From Harmothoe impar (taxonomy: Eukaryota; Annelida; Polychaeta; Phyllodocida; Polynoidae), in assembly GCA_947462335.1 (NCBI GenBank), contig OX381708.1:2666001-2730000 (forward strand): DNA of 64,000 nucleotides. Direction: 5' to 3'. The notes below the pieces were generated by a model. The model did no database searches, was not told the origin of the DNA, and worked only from the letters and a program-made list of their open reading frames with translations. Every line of letters begins with the position of its first letter. Position 1 is the first letter of the stretch. Positions 36,165-48,330 of this stretch are shown here, piece after piece. The position numbers and the translations under genes are program-made.

Positions 36165-37790
36165 TCAAAGGTAGATGGAGCTACGGTATATGGTGCGGGT
36201 GTCTTCTGTGGGGGTGGTCACCTGCTGGACAATGCCCCCGGTGGAGCGGGAGTGCACCACGCCTGTCCTGGTGGGGGAGCCCACCGGCAGCCCGTCCACC
36301 ACCTGGCCGTCAGAGGCCGAGTGAGACATGCCCACGGGGGGCGGGGAGCGGGAGGGGCTCATGCGGATCTCAAGGCTGCCCTCTGGTGGGGGTGGAGGGG
36401 GCGGCGGCAGAGGCAGGTCCGGGTAGCCGTTGAGCTGATGCTCGCTACTCCCGTTGACGTGCACTGTGCGGGTGGGCGACTGCTGCGGGAAGTGCCATGT
36501 CGGGGACTGCGCAGCGCCTGGGTTCTGGGTGGGAGAATGTACATCAGGGTCGTGGGCTGTAGACTGCCACGTCGGGGACATGGCCACAGGGAAGACCACG
36601 CCATGCCGCGATGGGGACGTTGTCTGTCTGGGTGAAATGTGCCCGGGCGACCCATGACCTGGTGACCTATGACCTGGTGACATCTGACCTGGTGACCTAT
36701 GACCTGGTGACATCTGACCGGGTGACCTATGACCTGGTGACCTGTGACCTGGTGAGGTGGCCTGCCTGGTGGGTGAGACACGTACTGGGGATATTGCCTG
36801 CTGGGGGGAGGTGGGCGACTGTGAATGCCGCGTAGGTGAGTGCACGGTGGGGAAGAAGGGTCCGTTAGCCTGCACTACAGTCGACTCCTGCATCCTGACC
36901 TCCCTACGGACCTCCCTAGACTCCTGCCTGACGTAAGACACACTAGATGCACTGTGCACCTCTGAGGACTGTTTGGTTTGTTGGCCTTGGTAGCCGTTGA
37001 CGGTAATGACGGTGACAGACTGGCCGGCAGCAGGGGCCTCCATGGCCTCCAGTGTGCGGTCCAGGTCCTGCTCGTACACCTGAGAGCCCCCGTTCACATT
37101 GTCATACTCTGAGGTTTGTGGGGAAGTCCGTTGTGCGGGGGTGTTGGTGGTGGGTGAGAGGGCGGGCTGTGTGGGTGAGAGGAGAGGTTTAGAGGGTGAG
37201 ACGGGTGGCAGGGTGGGTGAGAGGGAGGTGCGTGAAGGTGAGCGTGCACGTTGGTCTGAGTGCTGCACCTCCAGCTGTACGCCCCCACCAGCACCAGCAG
37301 CAGCCACACCGGGACTGGTCGCCTCAGGCTCAGGGGACGGCTCGTTCAGCGTCCCCCGACTCCGGCTCAGGATCCGGCCTCCTGCTCCCGTCACCACATT
37401 CGCTACCTCCTCCAAGAAGGACGTCTTAGAACTACGGTAGTCCGCGGTGGACGCACGTGAGCTCTGTCCATCCGTCGTGGCTGACAATGTCATGGCATCG
37501 TAGTCCCCTTCAGCCGACGACGACCGAGCCCGCGTCTCTTCCTCCTCCTCTGCCACCCCGTCTAGCGGGATGAGCGCCTTGCCGCCGTCGGCAGGAATCT
37601 CGGGCCGCATCTCCTTGATGCTGCGCCGCTTGCCGCTCACGATCTCCTTCTCTGTCTCTAGTGTGCGGCGCCCTATTAGCTGCTCCACGCTCGGCGGCAC
37701 GAACAGGCCGAAGGGAATGGTAGGCAGCTCGTCTATCTCGCCCTTAGGAGGAATGTCCATCTTAGCTTTCCGTAGCTCTTCAAGACACAC
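36165..37790 (-). CDS. USP6NL: Terminal exon of the USP6NL-like gene: Ser/Pro-rich tail
   Basis: The acceptor reads ttgcag at 37796-37791 and the exon runs 541 codons to a TGA at 36165-36167. It opens with [15 protein letters not shown] and LPTIPFGLF, the family's conserved segment just after the TBC domain. It then becomes low in complexity: many SPT/SPG motifs, a block of 5-residue units such as RSPGH and QMSPG (about 36,640-36,770, from a 15-bp DNA repeat), and a run of eight prolines near 36,390. The S-P dipeptides could be targets of proline-directed kinases and the proline run an SH3 or WW ligand; both are inferences. The chain ends in IYL-COOH, which fits a class II PDZ ligand pattern, with no other support. 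The reading frame is open throughout, so the exon looks functional. Confidence 0.93.
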   Translation of the reverse strand: MCLEELRKAKMDIPPKGEIDELPTIPFGLFVPPSVEQLIGRRTLETEKEIVSGKRRSIKEMRPEIPADGGKALIPLDGVAEEEEETRARSSSAEGDYDAMTLSATTDGQSSRASTADYRSSKTSFLEEVANVVTGAGGRILSRSRGTLNEPSPEPEATSPGVAAAGAGGGVQLEVQHSDQRARSPSRTSLSPTLPPVSPSKPLLSPTQPALSPTTNTPAQRTSPQTSEYDNVNGGSQVYEQDLDRTLEAMEAPAAGQSVTVITVNGYQGQQTKQSSEVHSASSVSYVRQESREVRREVRMQESTVVQANGPFFPTVHSPTRHSQSPTSPQQAISPVRVSPTRQATSPGHRSPGHRSPGQMSPGHRSPGQMSPGHRSPGHGSPGHISPRQTTSPSRHGVVFPVAMSPTWQSTAHDPDVHSPTQNPGAAQSPTWHFPQQSPTRTVHVNGSSEHQLNGYPDLPLPPPPPPPPEGSLEIRMSPSRSPPPVGMSHSASDGQVVDGLPVGSPTRTGVVHSRSTGGIVQQVTTPTEDTRTIYRSSIYL

Positions 37791-40700
37791 CTGCAATTAG
37801 ACACCCCTTTTAAAACACAGCTGACACAGACAAAATACATTTCTTTTAAAACACAGCTGGGAAAGACAGTTTTTCTTTCAGGATCTGAATTAACTCTACA
37901 GGAGACATTTAATTTTACTGTTAATAGTTTGTGCAACTTCAGATATATGAAGGATCTGTGTTCATTATATCTACTGGGACTTGTTTGACACTGATCCATC
38001 CAACCACATCTAACATACTCTGGGCACACTAGGGCCCAGGGAATAAAGTTACGTACCTGTAACGACTCCATACATTGGTCGTCTGTGTACCCAAAGTCTT
38101 GTACGAGGTACGTCTGGAAGAAACTAAGGAGCTCCTCCATGTTTAGTTTCAGAACTCGCTCTGTGAGGAAAAGAAACACAATGTGGTTAATGCTGCATTG
38201 GGGACAGGGGGCTGTTGGTCTAAATGTTGTATTGGGATAACATATTAACACTACAAGCAGGTAATATGTCACTTAAGATAAAAAAAAAAACCACAGGTAG
38301 GGAAATCAAATGATGACTGAATTTTTCAAAAACTTCTATTTAACTAAAATTTGACAACCACCAATTCTGATCAGGATCATAGTTTTGTGGTAATGTACCA
38401 GGTGAGAATTCTGTCCTCGGCTGTCATAGTATCCTAGACTTACTTTTGTGCATCTTGAGGAGGTTGTAGGCCATGCCGATGAGCAGTCGCTCCCCCTCCA
38501 GGATGTAGACGTCCCAGAGCCGCAGGGTGAGGGTGAAGGGCACCCGGTCCAGGAAGCACTGCAGGAACCACTTAATGGTGTAGATGCTCGACAGGATCTC
38601 ATTCCTCTCCTGCAGCAGGCAATGGAGGCAATCAGAGCTCATGTGCAGCAACAAAGTTACTATGTTTAATGCTAAACTCTGCAGAAACTGGATCTCCTTC
38701 TCCACCAGCCTGTTTTTTAGAAGTTATTAAAAGTTAGAATTAATCAAAAATAACACATAATAATTGCACTCTTAATGATGAGCCCTTTGGATACCAGCTG
38801 GGACACTTCCCTTACATCTTTTAAAGGACAAAGGAACTGGGGATGCAGTGCTGTGGCTGCATTCATGCATCATGACCCCAAGATACCATGGTACATTAAA
38901 GCACTATGCTGCACTTACAGGGTTTCAGTACAGAGTACCAGCAGACCTACTCACCAAGTGTTTCCTGATTTTGGGCAGGAACTTTTTGAGCACCTTGTCG
39001 TGATGGTCCTGAAACCGGAGTAACTTGGGGAAGCCAGGGATGAAGAAACCTAAGTACAGAACAAGGTACATCTTTATGTCTCACATGTAGAAATGTACTT
39101 CATGCTACCTGAAGTCAGTGCATCAGCATTATTAGTCACTTGTGTGATAATAATTACATATTTTGAAGATATTGTGCTGATGTTGCATCCATTGTATGGT
39201 TTAAATTGAAGTCTCCGTTGTAACAGTGAATCAGAATAACATAACTCTTCCAGACGAATGTCGCTAGAAGACCCAATGCAGCCTTGGTGAGTAACTCACT
39301 GGTGTTGCATTGTTGCATCATGCTGACCCATCATGTCTCAACCCTCTAGGGTCGACATGATGCTTGAATGCAGCACTGGTGGGTTTATCGCTAGGGCTGC
39401 ATTCATGCATTATAATGACCAAAGCTATGAAGCATTAAGGCATGATGCCATCCTTAAAGGGTTAATCCACACTCATTACATATTTGACATCTTTAACATT
39501 GATGCTAACACAGCTGGATGTGTGTAAGATGTGTGTCCATGTCTAGTTGTACTCACCGTGCATACAATGAGGGTCGTTACTGAGCAGCGCCGACAACGCC
39601 CAGAACGCATCCTGAAACAACCACACACAATATCTATATGGTACTGACAATATTACATTCCCTTTACCATCTAAAGATGAAGAGAGATTCATCTCCTCCT
39701 GCACAATTATTATAAATGAATACTTTACAATTTTAGCTACTGGATTTTGCATGGGAAAAAAGTGTACTTTGCTGTGGCTTGGCTTTCCTCGCAATCAAGG
39801 GACATTAAAAGTGTTGTCTCGCTGTGGGTTTTGAGTGAAAATCTTGGTTCATGAGGCTAGTGAAATCATTAAAAACTGAGTTACGGTTTCTTTTAAAATG
39901 ATTATAGAAACTGGGAACCATAGATGGATGTTTTCTGTGAGTGTACATACCTCTTCCCCCAGGAACATGAGTAGTAAAGCAGCGATCTGACTCATGCCCT
40001 GACAGTAGCCGACCTCTGTGTTGTACATGGAGTAGGCCGCCAGCACGTGGAACAAGGCCTGCTGTCTGTGAATAATGACAGGGGTAGGGTGAGTTATAGC
40101 GGTTAACCCTTTAAGGGTGGCACCCTGCATTCATGCATCATGTCCTTGGTCAGCATGACGCATGAATGCAACCCTGGTAAGTAACTTTCCAGTGCTGCAT
40201 TCAAGCATCATGCCGATCCTTTGGGCTTGAGAAACTCCCAAAGGGTCGGCATGATGCACCAATGCAGCACCGGCGAGTTTCTCCTCAGGGCTATATTAGG
40301 GCATCATGAAGACAACTGTTATCTTTTAGCGACATGCCATCTTTAAAGGGTTAATTCAAAGAGAAAATATATCTTACTGGGCTACAGTATCATGCTTATT
40401 ACAATGTTAGAGTGCACTTAGGATAGCTTCATTAGTTCTGAATATTCACTGAAGGGGGAGCCACTGCTCCACAGCACCCACTAAGGCAGCTAGTTTAGTT
40501 TGGTATTTAGTACAGCCACCACATCCCAGGTGGCACCACTAGTCCCCCTGCTGCAGCCTGAGCTAACACAGCCTGACGTCCAGTGCCTGTAGGGGACTGA
40601 CAATATCTGTGAGACATGAAACACTTGACACTGAGTAGGTTGGTTACAGCTGCTTCTTGTATAACTGAGTACTTACTTAACATCATAGCGCTTCCTGAAC

Positions 40701-43700
40701 ATGATGTGGTCACGGTAAGTTCTGTTGACGTCCAGGTCAATCTGCCGGATGTCAGGAGACAGGCGCCGTGCACGTTCCTTCATCTCCTACAACAAAAAAC
40801 AGGGCCAGTGTTTGGTAGTGCGTCTAGCTGATTAACGTGAATCTGCCACAGCGACATTACAACTTATTGTGAGGACTACAGTGGAGAATGGTCTCTGTAA
40901 TGTGGTACTAGACTTAACTGTTGATGTCTCTAGGGTCTGAACATCTGGGGGTCTACTATAATAGTTGAGGTTAAATAAGGACACAACAAAAAGTAATACT
41001 ACATTCTGACACTACTGCAAAGGTTAAAGATAAAGTTTCTTGAAGTAACTCCAACTTGAACCCAGGTTAACATATAGGGATGCCCATGATCTACAACTGG
41101 GCTACATTGTATCCCTATATCTCATGTCACTGAATTACTATGGACAAGTTCCTTGGATGTATAGGAAATGACATCTTGTGGGTTTAGGGACAATTACTGC
41201 CTAACCTTTGTATTATTTCTGGAACTATACTCTTTATATATAACTAACTATTGCTACACCATGTGCCATGTTAATATTTTATAGAAAGCTTGGTAAAAAT
41301 CTCTCACTGACAGAACCACCAAGAGAGGAGTCATGTGGCAGCATCAAATAATAACAGACATTGACAAAAAGTTGAAAGGAGCCTTAATAGTAGCTCCCAT
41401 CTCCTCTTCTACCAAACCTTGGTCACACTCAGGTTTTTTAGGACAGGCTACATTCATCACTTACATGTGACTCTTGGTAATTCCTCATGACCTTTAACAC
41501 ATCTATTACACCTACAAACAACACCAACACACACTGCACACATCCATGTCACGCTGATCTGCTAACTTCCATAAAACCTCGGTTATGAGCCAAATTCCTT
41601 CTCCACTCCACCTAGAATTTACCCCAATCCTTCAAACTCAATTACCACAAATAAGTGAAGTTTTGATGTATAAGAATACATAGTGAAAACTATTTGCAAA
41701 CATTTTCATTATACATCCCTTTTTTTTCTCACATTTGGCTTATGAATGAGTTAGGCTTATAACCGAGGTTTTCCAGTTGCCCTGCAAGCACCGAGCGCAA
41801 CACGCCAACTTAAACACAAATCCTGTCCATGTCTTAACCTTAATCCAACTTACACAAACTAAGCTGCAAGTGTTAAGCACCAACACCATCCACTTAATGT
41901 GTATCTTGGTTTAAATTTGATTCCTCATGAAGCATTGACAACAACCCGCTTCATTCAGCAAGCGGCAAACATAAAGCAGGATGATGTGTATACATAGAAC
42001 CTCATCTTGTTGTATTAAAGCCCTCCTGTCATATAACCTGCACCTAAATAACCTATAGGTTACCCAACAACATATCACCTCATCTATTGGTTCTAATCTA
42101 TGAATTATAGTAGTTCACAAGTTTGAATCTATTCAAAATAACTGTTGTACAGAAATGTTGGGGGGGGGGGGGGCAGGTCTTAAAGAAAACTTGGTAGGCG
42201 GTGGGAAGAAAAAACCCAGCTCCCTTAACGAAGACAAGCTAATTGTAGTTTTGTATTATTGTACCACTAGAATCACCATCTAACAAACTTCCTAGGAAAT
42301 CCTGCTGTTTTATGCTGCTTTGCACCCTGCTATGTTACACTCTAGATACCCCTTCCATGTTATAAGTTAGAGTAGGTTGTAGACCCATGTATACGGTGGT
42401 CGGGCCGAAAAGAAAATTTGTATTCAGGTAACCCAAACTACCCCACTTCTTGGGCCTCTCTTTTGGGAAAAGTTTTGTTATGGTTGCAAATGGCAAATTA
42501 TTCATAAAGAAATTGCAAAAAATTTAAATAATTTGTAAAGAAATATTTTAATCTTTTTTGGCCATTACCTGAACACAACAATTTGGCGGGTTGGCCTTGT
42601 AGAGGAGGCATGCGCTGCTGTCTAACCTACCTGTGCGGCACACACTAGCTACACGTGGTGGGGGGACGCCTTAGGTGACCTACCTCGTACAGACCTACCT
42701 CATAAACCCCAGCCTGCTCCTGCTTTATACGACTGAGGTCTAGGAGTCTCATCCACACTTCTCCACGCACCGCGCGCGGGATGCCTTTGTAGATACGCCG
42801 CGTCATCTGTGTACAACGGGGGATAACATGGGTGAGTTAAACAGGGGCACATGGTGGGGAGGCAGGAACTAGCCCCTGGGTTGTCATTTGTAGAGTGGCA
42901 CATGGGGGAAGGTTAAAGACACAGGGCTATCGACCAGCTGAACAGGAATCATGAAGTAAATGTTCTCACGGGAGGGTCAATGTGGGAAAAGCTTAGTGAA
43001 TGAAGATATGCAACATTTAGGAAATTCCATGTTCTATCGAGAAGTGTAAAACATTAAAACTAAATATGGGCACGAATTAAGAGAAAGGTCCATATATCAG
43101 TTCATGACATGAGGCTGAGGGGGTCTTGTTTGGGGTGGCTAGATGAGATGTGTTACTTAAGTTGGGTGACTGGAGGTAAGTTGATGAGGGTTAACTTGTA
43201 GCAGACATGAGGGGTAGCTACCTTCTCCTCCTTGCTGTACTTGTCCCACTTCTTTAACATCTTCACCCATTTGGACGTCCGCTCAATCTCCTGCATCTTG
43301 GCCTGCACAAACACAACACATGATAAACATACATGTTGTGTCAGCACACGAGGAAGACGGGTTACGCTATCTGTGATATGTACACTCATGATGCATGTAT
43401 ACTGGTCAGTTTGCAGCATTATGGGCCTACTTCATGACAGAGGGACGTATCCTCAGTCTTGTAAAACAGCAGTGTTAAAGTGCTGGTATCATACATGCAC
43501 TATTTACACACAAGTCATCATTTGGTGCTGTAGACACATTCCACTCATCAAGTAACACTGTTATACAGAGCTCTAACTGTGGTGTGTCATATTCATTATG
43601 TGTACAGAGCTCTAGCTGTGGTGTGTCATATTCATTATGTGTTCAGAGCTCTAGCTGTGGTGTGTCATATTCATTATGTGTTCAGAGCTCTAGCTGTGCT

Positions 43701-44146
43701 ATGTCCATTATGTATACATGGAGCTATTTTATTCAGGATGAGGTTCTGAGAGTGTCTTACCTTTGCCTCCACGGCATCAGGCGTCTGTGGCAGTGCATGG
43801 TCACTGAAACACACACACCGCAAAATCTTTAACAGTGCTCACATCAAACTTCATTGATCTTTTTTTCACCCAGTTTTTAAGTGTGCAAAAATATTATTTT
43901 GTTATTGGCTTCTGGGTAATATTGGTAAGAAAATTGGTAGAGAATAGGACTTTAATTTTACCGCACCTCTAGCCGCCAAGAAATTTAAAATTCAAACCCC
44001 ATAATTCATGTTTTCAAAATAAGATTGCCTAAGGTAAGGACAAGAGTAGTGTGTGCTTACTGTATGAAGCCATGCTGGTCTGTCACGTGGTAGAGCTCAA
44101 ACACCGGGTCCTCCCAGGGGTCGATCTGCGCCCCCTCCTCACGCCC
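36165..44146 (-). CDS. USP6NL: USP6NL/RN-tre-like TBC-domain RabGAP, 11 exons, 5' end missing
   Basis: Exons in transcript order: 44061-44146, 43761-43803, 43222-43302, 42699-42806, 40677-40786, 39951-40065, 39557-39611, 38955-39049, 38444-38609, 38057-38160, 36165-37790. All have AG acceptors, GT donors and matching phases; they total 2,589 nt, or 862 residues plus TGA. Numbering from the first residue seen, the TBC domain starts near 73 (RRIYKGIP, then RGEVW). The Arg finger is R128 in IDLDVNR and the Gln finger is Q165 in [27 protein letters not shown] and [10 protein letters not shown] follow, ending near 286. The rest is Ser/Pro-rich. In the known family, RN-tre is a GTPase-activating protein for Rab5-type GTPases that acts on endocytic traffic and growth-factor receptor signalling. 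Both catalytic fingers are present, so activity is likely. I see no Eps8-type PxxDY motif. The first exon has an acceptor and no start codon, so upstream exons lie outside the window or are displaced (see 13,693-13,772). The TBC assignment is firm; orthology to USP6NL rather than a sister TBC gene is very likely. Confidence 0.93.
36640..36772. repeat. 15-bp in-frame coding minisatellite
   Basis: About eight units of tgacctggtgacctatgacc type (minus strand ggtcaccaggtcata) encode 5-residue RSPGH, QMSPG or HGSPG units in the USP6NL tail. A 15-bp period keeps the frame, so copy number can vary without breaking the protein. Confidence 0.85.
38845..38930. mobile_element. Family-P fragment in a USP6NL intron
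   Basis: tgcagtgctgtggctgcattcatgcatcatg and the tail gcactatgctgcacttacagggttt resemble the right half of the family. The flanking exons 38,444-38,609 and 38,955-39,049 are undisturbed. Confidence 0.5.
39265..39465. mobile_element. Family-P MITE in a USP6NL intron
   Basis: Two modules lie around accctctagggtcgacatg and the end is intact: gatgccatccttaaaggg and TTAA at 39,462-39,465. The left end is decayed. It is in the intron between exons 38,955-39,049 and 39,557-39,611. Confidence 0.7.
40103..40354. mobile_element. Complete family-P MITE in a USP6NL intron
   Basis: This 252-bp copy has TTAA at both edges (40,103-40,106 and 40,351-40,354), TIRs ccctttaagggtggca / catctttaaaggg, two palindromic modules, and the central hairpin cctttgggcttgagaaactc / ccaaagg. 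It is one of the best reference copies in the window. It lies 37 bp from the acceptor of exon 39,951-40,065. Confidence 0.8.
41573..41772. mobile_element. 200-bp TIR element in a USP6NL intron
   Basis: AAAACCTCGGTTATGAGCC at the left is mirrored by GGCTTATAACCGAGGTTTT at the right, 19 bp with one mismatch. It is related to the ends at 15,661-15,983 and 60,281-60,420. It lies in the 1.9-kb intron between exons 40,677-40,786 and 42,699-42,806. Confidence 0.7.
43560..43700. repeat. 39-bp tandem repeat in a USP6NL intron
   Basis: About 3.5 copies of cagagctctagctgtggtgt with gtcatattcattatgtgtt occur between exons 43,222-43,302 and 43,761-43,803. Confidence 0.9.
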
Positions 44147-46269
44147 CTGTAACATACAACATACCACAGTGTCAGACATCTACAGGTAGTGTGGGATGTA
44201 CAAGGATCATATTACCGGTATTTAACAACACAAAACAATCCTTGTGAGGGATGTACAAGACTCATAGGGTATGAAACGACACAAAACAAACCTTAATGCA
44301 GCATTGCTGATGTTGAGTTGTAGAATGTCTTATGAGGATAATATGAGTTCCATAAAGTTTTGTCAGAGACGTGAAATTCATCTGGTACAAAAATCTTTGA
44401 TAAATGAACTATTACAGAGAATGGAATTATTTAGACGCAAAATTGCCAAACTGGGATTTCATGGACTACATAAAAATATATTTGGGCGTCTCCTGCAGTG
44501 TTGGTCAGACATGTATCTACAGAGCAGGACTTGAAGGGGCTGTAGCTGAGGCCCTGGTCTGCACAGATAAGCTTTGTCTGTCTGAGAGATCACCCCCCAC
44601 CACCCCTCACACTGCTAACCCACCCTAACTCTAAGTCTCAGGGTCTACTTTACATCTCCTCTTTCCACTTGCCTGCTCCTCTAACCTTCCCCCTGCCCCA
44701 CCTGCCTTTCTATCTAATGTCCCCTTCCTGCCTCTGCCCCTTCCCCACCCTCCCTGTTACTAGGCTGACGGTTGGGTACCACATACGGTATTCAACACCA
44801 GCACAATGCCATGTACCCTAATAAACACACTTTCAACACGGCAACCCGTTACAACCCTGCATGGTTACTGGTCCCTACGTGAGTCGGGACTGGAACGAGT
44901 CTACATGCACACAAGACATGGTATTTCTACCTCACTAGAGAAAGTAATCAAGGCATCAATATTTAAACCCCACTTCCACCCCACGTCCCAGGTACTACCC
45001 AGACACTGGGGAGGGAACACCCGGCCAACACAGGCTCTCTCCAATCAGGTATTCCACATGATATATACCGTAAAGTCTCAGTGTGTAGGACCTGCACCTG
45101 GTCATTGATGTTGTATAACACAACCTGAAACTGTCTACTCAAGACCTGTACTGTACCTCAACAAACCTTGCTGCCTTTACAGGGTTAATTAGAGACGTCT
45201 CGTAGCCTGTGTTTGGTGACACTGTGTGGTATTGGTACAAGGCCTCAAACTGCACCAGGCGGCTACCGGTGTGTGGCGTTAAACCTCACCATACTGCAGC
45301 ACCATAGGCTGGACCCTCTACGATTAACTACCAGACAACTGGGGACATTTGTCTATCATATAAAGCCCATATATGGGTCTCCCTACGAAACAGTGGGGTT
45401 AATAACCCATGTTTTGACGCATGTTAAAGGCCCAACTCTTGCCACCCTTAGAGTAAGGTAAGATAAGCCGCACCATACATGGTTTGTCCCTATATAACCC
45501 CACCTGGTGAGTAGCAGGTGGGGCCAGGTGCCCGGGGGCAGCTGCAGTATTAGGTTACATGTAGAGGGGGAGTACCCGCGGGGTGGGAATGCTCCACAAT
45601 TGGAGTTAAACATACCCCGGGGCAGTGCGTGCAGTCAGGTAGCACCATATACGGGACTAGCACATCCTGGTACCTTAGGTAGTCAGGGGCTATACCCCTA
45701 TCTCCTTATCAGGCTAATCCCCTCCCCTCACACCTAGAACAAAGGTGCTGATAAGAAATTCACCCATGATGCACTGCTCTGGAGTCGGGGGCCTAACCAA
45801 AATGCATTGCTCTGAGCCAAGATGGCGGCCCCCATAGCATAATGCGCTAGTCCCGTATATATAGTGTGGGTGGTACACATGTAAAACCCCCGGATACAGT
45901 TACTTAACTTAAGCCTTTAAAGGCCACATAGTGCTTACATGCATTATACCCTTTGGTGTCACAAGGCATGGCTGAAGCGTAGGTGCAGTATAGTGACATG
46001 TGTCTGTATAAAACCCTGCAGATAACCCAAACCACAAGTACACTTGTACCTATCCCTACGTACCTACAGCTTCCTGCGGCATTCTTCCAGACCTACACAC
46101 ATGCACTCTGCTATAGAGACATGCACAGGCTCCTCTTCTAGCCTTCCAACAGGTTCCTTGTGATGTTCATACAGGACGGGTGCCAAGTCTACACGTGGAT
46201 GGGTACAGATATGGCATACCTGTTAAACACCTCGCTGACATACCTCGTCCATCTACCACAGTGAGCCTC

Positions 46270-46545
46270 CATACCTCATCCCACTCTGCTGTCACACACA
46301 CATACATGTGTCTGGTATCTCTGTCCCAACCTCATCCCACTCGGCTGCCACACACACATACATGTGTCTGGTATCTCTGCCCCAACCTCATCCCACTCTG
46401 CTGCCACACACACATACATGTGTCTGGTATCTCTGTCCCAACCTCATCCCACTCTGCTGCCACACACACATACATGTGTCTGGTATCTCTGCCCCAACCT
46501 CATCCCACTCTGCTGCCACACACACATACATGTATCTCTGTCCCA
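46270..46545. repeat. 56-bp minisatellite, about 4.8 copies
   Basis: The unit has cctcatcccactctgctgcc, acacacacatacatgtgtct and ggtatctctgtcccaa. Open frames here are by-products. Confidence 0.93.
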
Positions 46546-47858
46546 ACCTGGCTGCTCCTATCAGAAACATTTACTGCTGTTAACAGGCAGTGGGTGCCAA
46601 TTGTTTTGGGATGGGGGACAAGGAAATGTCAAACCCTCAAACATATTTGAGTAAAATATCATTCTTCAATAAGACAAGATTAGTATCAACATGTGTGAAA
46701 CTTAATAATGTAAGATACACTAAGGGTGTACTGCATGATGGTGTTAGGAGGTAGCTCACCTTAGTAGATACAAGTTTGGTGCAGAGAGCCTAATGAGCAC
46801 GGGTACCTCCTGCCTGTGCTTACCGCATGGGGCCTGGACGGCAGCCAACCAGGTCATGTTGACAAACATGACTGTTTACCAACACCTCATGTATTCTCAA
46901 CATTTTAATTAACAACTCAACATCAACTAAAGCAAACAGATTGGTGCTCAACATCTGTTAAGTGCAATAAGAAAGGACTGTTTATAAACTTGTCAACTGC
47001 CTTCCTGTCTAGCCTCATAGACCCAGCCACCCTCACTGCCTACTTTCCTGCCTCACTTCATAGATTCAGCCACCCTCACTGCCTGCCTGCCCTGCTGCCT
47101 CACCTCATAGATTCAAGCACCTCGTGATGGCTCTTAGATGGGGACTACAGCATGTATTCCACATGTAAACACAGAGTCCAGGTCTGGGTACAGGTGTATT
47201 AACATGGGTATGTCCATGTGGTGCCTGGTGCGCGGGGCGGTGGGAGCATGTCTCACCCAGTTGTAGGCCCTACACACATTCCTGACCTAGTTCTACCTGC
47301 ACCCACACCTCACCCCCAACAGGAGCTGCTCTAGGCAGGTCTCAGTAGGGGGAGCAGCTCAAGGCTTACCTACAGGCATGTTAGTGAGCAATAGTCCTGT
47401 TCAAATGGAGGTATTCTGTAAGTCATTATGGGTCTTTTGAGCTATCTCAAGAAACTTTGAAATCCAAATTTCATGTGTGTACCTCATGCTGTCATACAGC
47501 CCAGTTATTGTCTCTAGTAGCCTCAGTCAGGGGCAGTACATGGGATTGAACCCCAGATTGCTGGCAAGTTTCATGCACACCCAGACTAGTTTGTGGATCT
47601 GATTTACTACTTCCCCATGTCAACTGTCGACATGCAAGGCCTCCCCGCCCTTATGCTGGTTATGTGATTGCCATGTAACCGACAACTCCAAACACCATCA
47701 ACCACCACCAGGGTAATTGTTGTAGATGTTCCACAGGGTCATGTAGGTCACAGAGGTCATGTAGGTCAGAGAGGTCATGACCTGTGTAATCAGTTGGCTG
47801 GTGTGTGGCCAGAGCTGGGTGCAGTTGGTGGTACTGATGATGAGTGGCAGTCCCACTG

Positions 47859-48003
47859 CCACCGTTACAGTGTACAGCCACTATTCTACGGGGCTGCAGC
47901 CGTTACAGCGTACAACCACTATTCTACGGGGCTGCCACCGTTACAGCGTACAACCACTATTCTACGGGGCTGCCACCGTTACAGCATACAACCACTAACT
48001 ATT
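47859..48003. repeat. 38-bp minisatellite, about 3.7 copies
   Basis: The unit has ccgttacagcgtacaaccac and tattctacggggctgcca. Confidence 0.9.
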
Positions 48004-48169
48004 CTACACAGGCATCCAGCACCACCCTTCTACACACATCTGCTACTTTCAGCTGTTCTAGTCTCTGAGTGGGTGGTCCAGTACACATCTACCATAAGTG
48101 GTGTATTATACAAAGTGCCCTGTTTATACATGATAGACATATCAACACTGTCTCATGTAGCATGCTTAT

Positions 48170-48330
48170 TTCATGCCTCCATTATGCACATGAGGGCAGC
48201 ATGCTCATTTGTCATGGCACCATGACAATAACCCACAGGCTCTGTATTGGTGCATTGTAATGATAAATGGCTGTAAGCATGTTCTCACAGGGTTAACTGT
48301 ACATGCTGGTGGTTGTCCTTAAAGGGTTAA
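48170..48330. mobile_element. Family-P remnant
   Basis: Decayed module text (catgagggcagcatgctcat; ttggtgcattgtaatgataa) precedes two ends, cacagggttaac at about 48,285 and ccttaaagggttaac at 48,318. Confidence 0.45.

Noticed and set aside
36252..36635. Plus-strand open frames over the RabGAP terminal exon
   Set aside because: They are antisense shadows of a GC-rich coding exon.
38610..38705. Extension of exon 38,444-38,609 upstream (frame with [12 protein letters not shown])
   Set aside because: A clear acceptor sits at 38,610-38,611, the joined frame with the previous exon gives the expected family length, and the extension has no matching family segment.
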